Shown: positions 1-7,285 of the stretch, piece after piece
Numbering within the stretch: position 1 is the stretch's first letter
Layout of the letters: each line of letters starts with the position of its first letter
Origin: an uncultured Bacillota bacterium
Lineage (GTDB): Bacteria > Bacillota_I > Bacilli_A > RFN20 > CAG-826
DNA length: 14,366 nucleotides
Direction: 5' to 3'
Assembly (NCBI GenBank): GCA_946623775.1
Contig: CAMORJ010000033.1
Location: forward strand, 1-14,366
Translations under genes and position numbers: made by a program
Notes under the pieces: generated by a model
What the model saw: the letters and a program-made list of their open reading frames with translations, nothing else
What the model was told of the DNA's origin: nothing
The model's database searches: none

Positions 1-1356
1 GCGAAGACCGAGGAAGAGGAATTCGAGAAGATCTACAACATGAAGGTCATCGTCATTCCCACCAACCGCCCGATCGCCCGTATCGATGACATGGATTACA
101 TCTATGGCACCCATAAGGCCAAACTCGCTGGGCTCGTCGAAGAAGTCAAAGCCCGTTATGAGAAGGGCCAGCCTGTCTTGATCGGCACCGTGTCCGTCGA
201 ATCCAATGAAGAGATTTCCGCTTTGCTCACCGCGGCGGGAATCCCACACGAAGTATTGAATGCCAAAAACCAGGCTCGCGAAGCGGAAATCATTTCGCAC
301 GCTGGCGAAATGCATGCCGTCACCTTGGCCACCAACATGGCGGGCCGTGGTACCGACATCAAACTCGGCGAAGGCGTAAAAGAGCTGGGAGGTCTATGCG
401 TTTTGGGTACCGAACGCCATGAATCCCGCCGTATCGATAACCAGTTGCGCGGACGTTCCGGACGTCAAGGCGACCCCGGCTATTCCCGCTTCTATGTCTC
501 CTTCGAAGACGAGCTTATCCGCCGCTTCGTCGATGACAAGAGACGCGAATTCTTCATCGCTCAGCTCGGTGAAGACCACCTTGAAAACAAACTCATCCAG
601 AACGTTGTCACCAACGCTCAGAAGCAAATCGAAGGCCGCAACTTCGATACCCGTAAGAACTTGCTCGACTACGATGACGTTTTGGCCAAGCAAAGGCAGA
701 TCATCTACGATCGCCGCGACTCCATCATGCTCGCGGGCGACATCGAAGAGCTCGTCCATTCCTTCTTCGTCGACACCGGCTTGTTCCTTGCGAAGAAAGC
801 CGTCGTCCCCGGACGCGATGAGGGTTTGATCTCCGCCGAACAGCTCAAGAAACTCATGGAGCCTTCCTTCGTTCCCGAAGGGACCTTCCCCGCGAAAGCC
901 TATGAAGAGGCGACCGTCGAAGAAGGCGGCGAAGACCTTGGCGAATTCCTCTATGCCCGTTACCTCGAAAGGAGGGCCGAGTGGACCGCTGAGCAAGCCG
1001 ACGAAATCGAAAGGCGCATCTCCTTGGCCATCATCGACAGGAACTGGACCAAGCACATCGACACCATGGCCCATCTCCGCGAAGGCATCGGCCTACGCTC
1101 CTATGCGCACACCAACCCGCTTCAGGATTACGTCAACGAAGGCTATTCGCTCTTCCGCGACATGAATAACAACATCTCCGTCGATTGCGTCTTCAACTTG
1201 ATGAACGTCAAGATCGCTAAGCCGGAGCAGCCCGCCCAGCAGGAGCCAGCCCAAGAAGCGGCCCCTGAGGGACAGCCCGAAGAAGCAAAGCCCGAAGCCA
1301 AGCCAGAAGAGGCAAAGCCCGAGGCTCAGCCCGAAGAGAGCAAACCTCAGGAGTAA
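1..1356 (+). CDS. secA: SecA preprotein translocase ATPase, C-terminal 451 residues (5' cut by window)
   Basis: This is the motor ATPase of Sec export, which pushes preproteins through SecYEG. The reading frame is open from base 1, so the start lies outside the window. Residues 1-30 match the SecA segment ending in IYNMKVIVIPTNRP. The second helicase domain follows, with TNMAGRGTDIK (about 111-121), GTERH (136-140) and QLRGRSGRQGDPG (about 147-159). The helical scaffold and wing region contains WTKHID at 349-354. The family usually ends in a basic zinc-binding SEC-C motif with spaced cysteines. Here that motif is absent, and residues 407-451 form a low-complexity tail of Pro, Glu, Ala, Lys and Gln repeats. 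prfB starts 6 nt after the stop, the common Firmicutes order. The identification is secure; the function of the tail is unknown. Confidence 0.97.
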   Translation, partial: AKTEEEEFEKIYNMKVIVIPTNRPIARIDDMDYIYGTHKAKLAGLVEEVKARYEKGQPVLIGTVSVESNEEISALLTAAGIPHEVLNAKNQAREAEIISHAGEMHAVTLATNMAGRGTDIKLGEGVKELGGLCVLGTERHESRRIDNQLRGRSGRQGDPGYSRFYVSFEDELIRRFVDDKRREFFIAQLGEDHLENKLIQNVVTNAQKQIEGRNFDTRKNLLDYDDVLAKQRQIIYDRRDSIMLAGDIEELVHSFFVDTGLFLAKKAVVPGRDEGLISAEQLKKLMEPSFVPEGTFPAKAYEEATVEEGGEDLGEFLYARYLERRAEWTAEQADEIERRISLAIIDRNWTKHIDTMAHLREGIGLRSYAHTNPLQDYVNEGYSLFRDMNNNISVDCVFNLMNVKIAKPEQPAQQEPAQEAAPEGQPEEAKPEAKPEEAKPEAQPEESKPQE

Positions 1357-1362
1357 GAGATC

Positions 1363-2484
1363 ATGACTGAGCTTGCGGAATTAAAGCAAAAGACGCAGGA
1401 GTTGGGCGTCGTTGTCTCGCAGCTGAGCGATTCTCTCGATCTTCCGAAAATCAATGATGAAATCGCCTCGCTGGAGGCAGAGCAGAACCAAGAAGGTTTC
1501 TGGGACGATCAAAACAAGGCTAAGACGGTGTCGAGCCGTCTTTCGGCGTTACAAGGCAAAAAGGACAAATTCCTTAAGGCCCAATCCACCTACAACGACA
1601 TCGTTTCGATGCTGTCTGAGGTCGGCGAGGGCGATGTCGACGTGATCGAGCTCATCGCGTCCATGATCGAGGAGCTGTCCGCCTTCTGCGAAGACCTTCG
1701 CCATAAATTGCTCTTCTCAGGCGAATACGATGCGCTCAACTGCACGCTTGAAATCCATCCGGGCGCAGGCGGAACGGAAGCCCAGGACTGGGCATCCATG
1801 CTGATGCGCATGTATGGACGCTGGGCAGAGCGCAACAATTTCAAAATCCAAGTCCTCGACATCGAAGATGGCGATGAAGCCGGAATCAAATCCGCGACCC
1901 TTAAAATCATCGGCACCGATGCCTATGGCATGCTGAAAGGCGAGAAAGGCATCCATCGTTTGGTTCGCATCTCCCCCTTTGACGCCGCGGCGAGAAGGCA
2001 TACGTCTTTCGCCTCCGTCAACGTCACCCCTGAATTCGGCGGCGTCGGCGATATCGTGATCGATCCAAAGGATCTGCGCGTCGATACTTATCGCAGCGGC
2101 GGCGCAGGCGGACAGAACGTCAACAAGGTCTCTTCGGCCGTCAGAATCACGCACCTTCCCACCGGAATCGTGGTTCAGTGCCAAATCGAGCGCAGCCAGC
2201 TCATGAATAAAGCGACCTGTATGAGCATGCTCACCGACAAGCTTATGCAGATGAAGCTCGAAGAGCGCGAAAGAGAGCTCAAGAAGATCATCGGCGAACA
2301 GAAAAACATCGAATGGGGCTCTCAGATCCGCAGCTACGTTTTCCAGCCCTACACCATGGTCAAAGACCATAGGACCTCCCACGAAACGGGCGACGTCCTT
2401 GGCGTCATGGATGGGGATATCGATCCGTTTATCTACGCCTATTTAGAGGCGGAAGCGAGGAAAGATGGCCCGCAAGCTAAGTGA
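1363..2484 (+). CDS. prfB: Peptide chain release factor 2 (RF2), no programmed frameshift
   Basis: RF2 recognises UGA and UAA stop codons in the ribosomal A site and triggers hydrolysis of peptidyl-tRNA. The 373-residue length is normal. The RF2-specific codon-reading tripeptide SPF is at 204-206 and the catalytic GGQ at 249-251, followed by NVNKVSSAVRITH. The N-terminal coiled-coil domain includes the conserved FWDD. AGGAG at 1349-1353 is 9 nt before the ATG, which supports the start. In many bacteria an in-frame UGA around codon 25 requires a +1 shift; here the equivalent place reads Ser-Leu-Asp in one continuous frame, so that autoregulation is missing. The gene ends in UGA, its own substrate, within a 20-nt overlap with the next gene. 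An intact RF2 argues that UGA is a stop codon in this organism. Confidence 0.97.
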   Translation: MTELAELKQKTQELGVVVSQLSDSLDLPKINDEIASLEAEQNQEGFWDDQNKAKTVSSRLSALQGKKDKFLKAQSTYNDIVSMLSEVGEGDVDVIELIASMIEELSAFCEDLRHKLLFSGEYDALNCTLEIHPGAGGTEAQDWASMLMRMYGRWAERNNFKIQVLDIEDGDEAGIKSATLKIIGTDAYGMLKGEKGIHRLVRISPFDAAARRHTSFASVNVTPEFGGVGDIVIDPKDLRVDTYRSGGAGGQNVNKVSSAVRITHLPTGIVVQCQIERSQLMNKATCMSMLTDKLMQMKLEERERELKKIIGEQKNIEWGSQIRSYVFQPYTMVKDHRTSHETGDVLGVMDGDIDPFIYAYLEAEARKDGPQAK

Positions 2485-3463
2485 GTTAATCCATAATCGC
2501 GGCTTCATGATCGGCGTCAAGAACGTCCTTTTGGTGATTCTTGGCTCCTTCATCCTGGCGCTTGGCAATGCGCTTTTCATCGTTCCGCCAGGCCTAGTTA
2601 CGGGGGGCGTGTCTGCAATTGGCGTCATTGCGCAACATTTTGTCTCGATGGCCAACCCTGATTTCAAAGTGGTCGACATCATCACCGGGGGGCTGACGAT
2701 ATTACTTTTCTTCATCGGGCTATTCTTCTGCGGCAAGAAGTTCGCTTTGCGTTCTTTGGTCGCGACGATCGCCTATCCTATCTTCTTCGCGATCCTATAC
2801 CGTATCCCTTCCATCACTTACCTCTCCGATGAACTCATGAAAACCGAAGAGCCGCTTCTTGGCTTATTGCTTTGCGGCATTTTCGGCGGCGTTCTCATTG
2901 GCTTGGGCGTTGCGGTTGCCTTTTTGGGCAACGGCTCAACGGGCGGTCTCGATATCCTTTCCTATTTGATCGCAAAGCACACCCCGATCAAGGAATCCAT
3001 CTCGACGTTCGTCTTCGATGCGACCTTAATCATTTTGGGCGCGACGCTTCGTTTGGACATGCCCAACAATGTGCCCCTTGCCCTAATCGGCATCTTCTCG
3101 GCCCTCATCACCTCGCTTGTAATCCATTTCGTTTACGTTGAAGGCAACACCTACATCATCTGCGAAATCATCACCTGCAAAGATGAAGAGGTTAAGGCCT
3201 TCATCCACGAAAAGCTCGACAGGGGCACCACGATTTACGAATGCGTCGGCGGATATACCGGCACCCCAAGGAAGATGATCCGCGCCGCGATGGCGAAAGA
3301 TGAGGCCGCCGCGCTTCAAGCGTATCTCGCCACGATCGACCCCAAAGCGTTTATGACCTTCTCCCGCGCCACGAACATCAATGGCGAGGGATTCGTCCCA
3401 TTCTCCACCCGCCGTCCTTCGAAAACCTATCCGAAGCAGGAGAGCGCAGACGATGGAAAATAA
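2465..3463 (+). CDS. YitT-family membrane protein with C-terminal DUF2179 domain
   Basis: This is a 332-residue integral membrane protein. Hydrophobic segments lie at about 18-40, 72-90, 96-113, 131-153, 178-195 and 204-223. The family features GNALFIVPPGLVTGGVSAIG at 34-53 and GNGSTGGLDI at 155-164 are visible. A soluble C-terminal DUF2179 domain (about 251-305) has the typical RGTTIYECVGGYTG and ends near NINGEGF. The family is widespread in Firmicutes; its transported substrate is not established, and I assign none. The start overlaps prfB by 20 nt and is preceded by GAGG very close to the ATG, so translation is probably coupled to prfB. An internal ATG at 2510 would cut into the first hydrophobic segment and lacks a ribosome site. 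Confidence 0.93.
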   Translation: MARKLSELIHNRGFMIGVKNVLLVILGSFILALGNALFIVPPGLVTGGVSAIGVIAQHFVSMANPDFKVVDIITGGLTILLFFIGLFFCGKKFALRSLVATIAYPIFFAILYRIPSITYLSDELMKTEEPLLGLLLCGIFGGVLIGLGVAVAFLGNGSTGGLDILSYLIAKHTPIKESISTFVFDATLIILGATLRLDMPNNVPLALIGIFSALITSLVIHFVYVEGNTYIICEIITCKDEEVKAFIHEKLDRGTTIYECVGGYTGTPRKMIRAAMAKDEAAALQAYLATIDPKAFMTFSRATNINGEGFVPFSTRRPSKTYPKQESADDGK

Positions 3464-5438
3464 CGAGCATCGCTTCAAATTAGTATCCAAATTCAAACCT
3501 ACCGGCGACCAGCCCGCAGCCATCGCCAAGATTTTGGAAGGCGTCAAAGAAGGCAAACAGGTGCAGGTTATTTTAGGCGCGACCGGAACCGGAAAGACAT
3601 TCACGGACGCGAACGTCATCGCCGCATTGAACCGCCCCACGCTGGTGCTTGTCCATAATAAGACGCTTGCCTCGCAGCTTTATGGCGAGTTCAAGGAACT
3701 CTTCCCTGAAAACAGGGTCGAGTATTTCATCTCCAACTTCGATTTCTATCAGCCTGAGGCCTATTTGCCTAAAAGCGATACCTATATCGATAAGAACGCG
3801 GTCATGAATGAGGAAATCGACATGATGCGCACCTCGGCGATGAATTCGGTTTTGTCCAGGAGAGACACCATCGTCGTTGCCTCCGTCGCCGCGATTTATG
3901 GTTTATCCGACCCCGCTGAATATAAGGGTCTGATCTTCGAAATCAGGGCAGGGGAGGAGCTTGATCGCAAGGAATTGTTCCGCCATTTAATCGATGCCCA
4001 ATACACCAGGAACAACCTCGAACTGAAGCCCGGAACGTTCAGAATAAGGGGGGACGTCATCGATATTGCCCCTGCGACGCACGATTATTACATCCGCATA
4101 GATTGCTTTGGCGACGAGGTGGAATCCATCGCTCAGATAAACTCCATAACGGGAGTCATCGAAAGGACGTACGCCACATACCCCATATTCCCAGCCTATG
4201 ACCACGCCTCCACCAGAAAGCGCATCGAGGCCGCATGCGTCACGATTGCCGAGGAGCTTGAGGAACGCTTGGAGTTCTTCCGCAGCCAGGGAAAATTGCT
4301 TGAAGCGGAGCGCTTGGAAATGCGCACCCGCCAGGATATGGAGAGCATGAAGGAATTCGGCCGTTGCCCCGGCATTGAGAATTATTCCCGCCACATCGAT
4401 GGCCGCAAACCAGGCCAGCGCCCGTATTCGTTGATGGATTACATGCCAGATGATTTCTTGCTTCTGGTGGACGAATCCCACGTCACCTTCCCGCAGGTTC
4501 GAGGCATGTACAATGGCGACCGCTCCAGGAAGCAAACCCTTGTCGACTATGGCTTCCGTTTGCCGTCTGCGCTAGATAACCGCCCTTTGAATTTCGAGGA
4601 ATTCGAAGCGCTTATGCCCAGCACCGTGATTTGCACCTCCGCGACTCCTGGCGATTATGAGCTGGAAAGAGCCAACCACGAGGTTGTCGAGCAGATCATC
4701 AGGCCGACTGGACTTCTTGATCCCGTCATCGACGTCAGGCCGACGATGGGGCAAATCAATGATCTGATTTCCGAAATCAAGAAACGCATCGAGGCCAATG
4801 AGAGAACCATGGTCGTCACCCTCACCATCAAAATGGCGGAGGACCTGACCTCATATCTGAAAGACAAAGGCATCAAGGTCGCCTATCTCCATAATGAGAC
4901 CAAAACCTTGGAGCGAACCGAGATCATCTATCAGCTGAGAAAAGGCAAATACGATGTACTGGTTGGCATAAATTTGCTTCGCGAAGGCCTCGATATCCCT
5001 GAGGTGTCTTTGATTTGCATCCTCGATGCGGACAAGGAAGGCTTCTTGCGATCCACCCGTTCCTTGATTCAGGTCATCGGCCGCGCGGCCAGAAACGAGC
5101 ATGGCCGCGTCATCATGTATGCGGATTATTATTCCGATTCGATGAACGAAGCGATTGCCGAGACCTCGCGCAGGCGCGCAATACAAGAAGAATATAATCG
5201 CGAGAACGGAATCGTCCCGACTACCATCATCAAAGAAATCAGACCGCCTCTTCACAATTCTGAAGATGAGGTCAAGGTCCTCATCAATGCCGATGGCAAG
5301 GCGTCACGCCACGAAATCGAAACGCGCATTGCTGATTTGGAGAAGCAGATGCGCCAAGCCGCCAAGGCTTACGATTTCGAGCGCGCCGCCCAGCTGCGCG
5401 ACATTATCCTTGAAGCTCGCGCGGCTTTGAATTCATGA
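3453..5438 (+). CDS. uvrB: UvrB, excinuclease ABC subunit B
   Basis: This is the damage-verifying helicase-like subunit of nucleotide-excision repair. It is loaded by UvrA and then recruits UvrC. The length of 661 residues is normal. Walker A GATGTGKT is at 42-49; the beta-hairpin region with FDFYQPEAYLPKSDTYIDK is at about 96-114; the Walker B box DESH is at 340-343. Motifs V/VI appear as REGLDIPE and QVIGRAARN. The C-terminal UVR helical hairpin (about 623-658) binds UvrC. I chose the ATG at 3453 because AGGAG at 3438-3442 precedes it by 10 nt and the protein then starts at the family position (MENNEHRFKLVSKFKPTGDQ). It overlaps the yitT stop by 11 nt. A longer reading from 3381 adds 24 unrelated residues inside yitT. 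No uvrA is visible in the window. Confidence 0.97.
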   Translation: MENNEHRFKLVSKFKPTGDQPAAIAKILEGVKEGKQVQVILGATGTGKTFTDANVIAALNRPTLVLVHNKTLASQLYGEFKELFPENRVEYFISNFDFYQPEAYLPKSDTYIDKNAVMNEEIDMMRTSAMNSVLSRRDTIVVASVAAIYGLSDPAEYKGLIFEIRAGEELDRKELFRHLIDAQYTRNNLELKPGTFRIRGDVIDIAPATHDYYIRIDCFGDEVESIAQINSITGVIERTYATYPIFPAYDHASTRKRIEAACVTIAEELEERLEFFRSQGKLLEAERLEMRTRQDMESMKEFGRCPGIENYSRHIDGRKPGQRPYSLMDYMPDDFLLLVDESHVTFPQVRGMYNGDRSRKQTLVDYGFRLPSALDNRPLNFEEFEALMPSTVICTSATPGDYELERANHEVVEQIIRPTGLLDPVIDVRPTMGQINDLISEIKKRIEANERTMVVTLTIKMAEDLTSYLKDKGIKVAYLHNETKTLERTEIIYQLRKGKYDVLVGINLLREGLDIPEVSLICILDADKEGFLRSTRSLIQVIGRAARNEHGRVIMYADYYSDSMNEAIAETSRRRAIQEEYNRENGIVPTTIIKEIRPPLHNSEDEVKVLINADGKASRHEIETRIADLEKQMRQAAKAYDFERAAQLRDIILEARAALNS

Positions 5439-6064
5439 AAGAGTACGACGTTTACCTAATGGACTTCGACGGGACTCTCTTCGATACGAAGGAGTCGCTT
5501 TTCCCCGTATTCAAATATGGGTTTGAGAAAGTAGGGATAGACATCACTTATGACGATGTTGAATTCTTCATCCATCACACCCTTCTTCAGTCAGCCCAAA
5601 GCAAAGGGCTGGAAGGAGATCGGATTAAGGTCTTTTTTAAGGCCGTGAATGACGCGATCGACATGGAGGAGTCCGTTAGCAAAATCACCCCATTCAGCGA
5701 CACCGTGTATTTGATTTCGGAGCTGAAGAGGCGAAAAAAGAAGTTCGGAATCGTCTCTGGGAACATCTCCTCCCACATCGAATTGGTGTTGGCTAGGCTT
5801 GGCTTTGATCCCAATGATTTCTTCCCTATCGTCGGCTCGGATAAATACAAGCACGGCAAACCCTGCCCAGATCCTATTTTGGTGGCAATGGAGATGCTTG
5901 GGGACAGCGATAAATCCTCCATCACATACATCGGCGACTCCGTTCAAGACGCCGAATGCGCGGAAGCGGCAGGGGTGGATGGCTATTTAATCAATCGGGA
6001 TGGTGCATTGGACGGAGTCGGCAAACCGAAGATTCGTTCGTTCTATGAGATATTCGAGTATTGA
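5435..6064 (+). CDS. HAD-superfamily hydrolase, phosphoglycolate phosphatase-like
   Basis: This is a 209-residue soluble phosphatase of the HAD superfamily. Motif I is D10-x-D12-G-T, with D10 the expected nucleophile. Motif II is S108 in GIVSGN, the motif III lysine is K142 in GKPCPDP, and motif IV is GDS-x-x-D at 167-172. An alpha-helical cap (about 17-85) lies between motifs I and II, as in the Gph/beta-phosphoglucomutase subclass. The precise substrate cannot be read from the sequence. The ATG overlaps the uvrB stop as ATGA and no good Shine-Dalgarno sequence precedes it, so translation is probably coupled to uvrB. The gene closes the run that begins with secA. Confidence 0.9.
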   Translation: MKEYDVYLMDFDGTLFDTKESLFPVFKYGFEKVGIDITYDDVEFFIHHTLLQSAQSKGLEGDRIKVFFKAVNDAIDMEESVSKITPFSDTVYLISELKRRKKKFGIVSGNISSHIELVLARLGFDPNDFFPIVGSDKYKHGKPCPDPILVAMEMLGDSDKSSITYIGDSVQDAECAEAAGVDGYLINRDGALDGVGKPKIRSFYEIFEY

Positions 6065-6089
6065 ATTCATAGACTGTTTAGTCTATCCT
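6061..6089 (+). promoter_or_regulatory. Candidate secG promoter overlapped by a perfect inverted repeat
   Basis: TTGAAT (6061-6066) and TATCCT (6084-6089) are 17 bp apart and could be a sigma-A promoter for secG. Between and over them is a perfect hairpin, ATAGACT-GTTT-AGTCTAT at 6069-6086, followed by CCTTTT. The same bases could instead be a weak terminator for the HAD gene, or an operator. I cannot tell these apart. Confidence 0.4.
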
Positions 6090-6123
6090 TTTAAAGCGTT
6101 TCCCGCAGAAAGGAGGAAATGAC

Positions 6124-6375
6124 ATGCTAAAGTGGTACGACATTATATTCATCATCGTGTCTCTCATCATTATCATCCTCTCTTTGTTGCAGGGTGGTAA
6201 ATCCGAGGGTGCTTCGGGTGCGATTACCGGCGGCGGACTTAACGTCTTCGCCAAGCAAAAGGAGCGCGGCTCCGAGAAAGTGGTTACCTGGCTGACATTC
6301 GGCTTCGCAATCCTCTTCCTCTTCCTAGCCTTGATCATCTCGGTCTCCGGCGGATCAACCGCCGCTGCGGCCTAA
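6124..6375 (+). CDS. secG: SecG, protein-export membrane subunit
   Basis: SecG is the small accessory subunit of the SecYEG channel and assists SecA-driven translocation. The 83 residues contain two membrane segments (about 5-22 and 56-75). The cytoplasmic loop between them carries the conserved LLQGGKSEG and GAITGGG sequence, and the family KQKERG sequence follows. AGGAGG at 6111-6116 is 7 nt before the ATG at 6124. The ATG at 6119 is out of frame and stops after three codons. In many Bacilli secG precedes rnr, smpB and ssrA; here folD follows instead and neither rnr nor smpB is in the window. The C-terminus ends in an Ala-rich stretch. Confidence 0.95.
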   Translation: MLKWYDIIFIIVSLIIIILSLLQGGKSEGASGAITGGGLNVFAKQKERGSEKVVTWLTFGFAILFLFLALIISVSGGSTAAAA

Positions 6376-6384
6376 AACGAAAGT

Positions 6385-6410
6385 AATGCCCTTCGGGGCA
6401 TTTCTTTTTT
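6385..6410 (+). terminator. Rho-independent terminator of secG
   Basis: AATGCCC, the stable loop TTCG and GGGCATT form a perfect 7-bp stem (6385-6402), followed by TCTTTTTT. It lies 10 nt after the secG stop, so folD probably needs its own promoter. Confidence 0.9.
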
Positions 6411-6419
6411 GTCGCATGA

Positions 6420-6428
6420 TGATATTAT
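6420..6428 (+). promoter_or_regulatory. Extended -10 element of folD, possibly giving a leaderless mRNA
   Basis: TGA-TATTAT at 6420-6428 has the TGn extended -10 pattern. Transcription would start around 6434-6436, at or within two bases of the folD ATG. No convincing -35 box is visible, which is acceptable for an extended -10 promoter. The only Shine-Dalgarno-like bases (AGGGG, 6430-6434) end one base before the ATG, too close to function normally. Confidence 0.45.
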
Positions 6429-6435
6429 TAGGGGC

Positions 6436-7230
6436 ATGACAGTCAAAGAGTATGTAGCGTTTCGAAAAGAAACCCTTAGGCAAGAGGCTTCTGCTTTTGC
6501 CGTTCCCCCAACCTTGGTGATTATCCAAGCCAATGATAATCCCGCGTCTGATGCCTACATCCGCGGCAAATTGAAGGATTCCGAAGAGCTTGGCTTCAAG
6601 GCAGAGCTCTGGAAATTCCCTCCTACGATTTCCCAAGAGGATCTGCTTAAGGAAATCGACAAGGCCAATGCCGATCCGCTCGTGGACGGGCTTATCGTTC
6701 AGCTCCCGCTTCCGCCCCACATCAATGAGGATGTCATCAAGAAGGCGGTTGATCCGAAGAAAGACGTCGATGGCTTCCATCCCGAGACTTCGTTCGAGCC
6801 TTGCACCCCAAAGGGAATCTGCGATTACCTAGGCCACGAAGGCTTTGTCTTCCGCGGCGCGAATGCAGTGGTGCTCGGCCGCAGCAACATCGTTGGCAAG
6901 CCGATGGCCCACATGCTCCTTAAGCGCGATTGCACCGTTACGGTGCTTCACTCCAAGACTTCTTTGGAAGACCAGAAGTTCTATATCGGCCATGCGGATC
7001 TGATCATTGCAGCGATTGGCAGGAATGCATATCTCGATGGACGCTTTGAATATAAGAAGAGCGCCTTCATCGTCGATGTCGGCATCAACCGCGGCGAAGA
7101 CGGCAAACTTCATGGGGATGCCATTCCCGATTTGCCGGTTGCCCTTCAGACTCCAGTCCCTGGCGGAGTCGGTCTATTGACCCGCATCGCCTTGATGGAG
7201 AATTTGATGGTCGCAGCGAAAAACCGTTAA
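6436..7230 (+). CDS. folD: FolD, bifunctional methylene-THF dehydrogenase / cyclohydrolase, compact form
   Basis: FolD interconverts 5,10-methylene-THF and 10-formyl-THF in cytosolic one-carbon metabolism. Visible signatures are the Y41-x-x-x-K45 catalytic pair, VDGLIVQLPLP (83-93, with Q89), KDVDGFHP (109-116), the Rossmann motif GRSNIVGKP (148-156), DVGINR (214-219) and TPVPGGVG (239-246). The protein has 264 residues, against about 280-290 usually. It lacks part of the N-terminal segment and the roughly ten-residue loop that normally carries N-x-G-x-L between FHP and PCTP (here FHPETSFEPCTP). The ATG at 6436 fits family alignment best. An upstream TTG at 6409 lies inside the secG terminator. 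The identification is firm; the exact start is less certain. Confidence 0.93.
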   Translation: MTVKEYVAFRKETLRQEASAFAVPPTLVIIQANDNPASDAYIRGKLKDSEELGFKAELWKFPPTISQEDLLKEIDKANADPLVDGLIVQLPLPPHINEDVIKKAVDPKKDVDGFHPETSFEPCTPKGICDYLGHEGFVFRGANAVVLGRSNIVGKPMAHMLLKRDCTVTVLHSKTSLEDQKFYIGHADLIIAAIGRNAYLDGRFEYKKSAFIVDVGINRGEDGKLHGDAIPDLPVALQTPVPGGVGLLTRIALMENLMVAAKNR

Positions 7231-7249
7231 GGACGTGTATTGAAAAATG

Positions 7250-7278
7250 AAAGGTCGCGGTTGAATCCGCGACCTTTT
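7250..7278. terminator. Bidirectional terminator between folD and the convergent membrane gene
   Basis: AAAGGTCGCGG and CCGCGACCTTT form a perfect 11-bp stem with loop TTGAAT (7250-7277). T-rich sequence follows on the plus strand, and a T-rich run (TTTCATTTTTC) follows on the minus strand. It lies 19 nt after the folD stop and 8 nt from the stop of the minus-strand gene. Confidence 0.9.
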
Positions 7279-7285
7279 CGTATCC

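Noticed and set aside
394..1074. Long minus-strand frame opposite secA
   Set aside because: It is an antisense shadow of a strongly coding gene in a GC-balanced genome, without a ribosome site or family resemblance.
3381..3452. Longer uvrB start adding 24 residues
   Set aside because: The added residues lie wholly inside yitT in another frame, do not look like UvrB, and the ATG at 3453 has a ribosome site and the family N-terminus.
6409..6435. TTG start for folD giving MSHDDIIRG
   Set aside because: It begins in the T-run of the secG terminator, so it would not be in a folD transcript from the local -10 box; the added residues are not family sequence.
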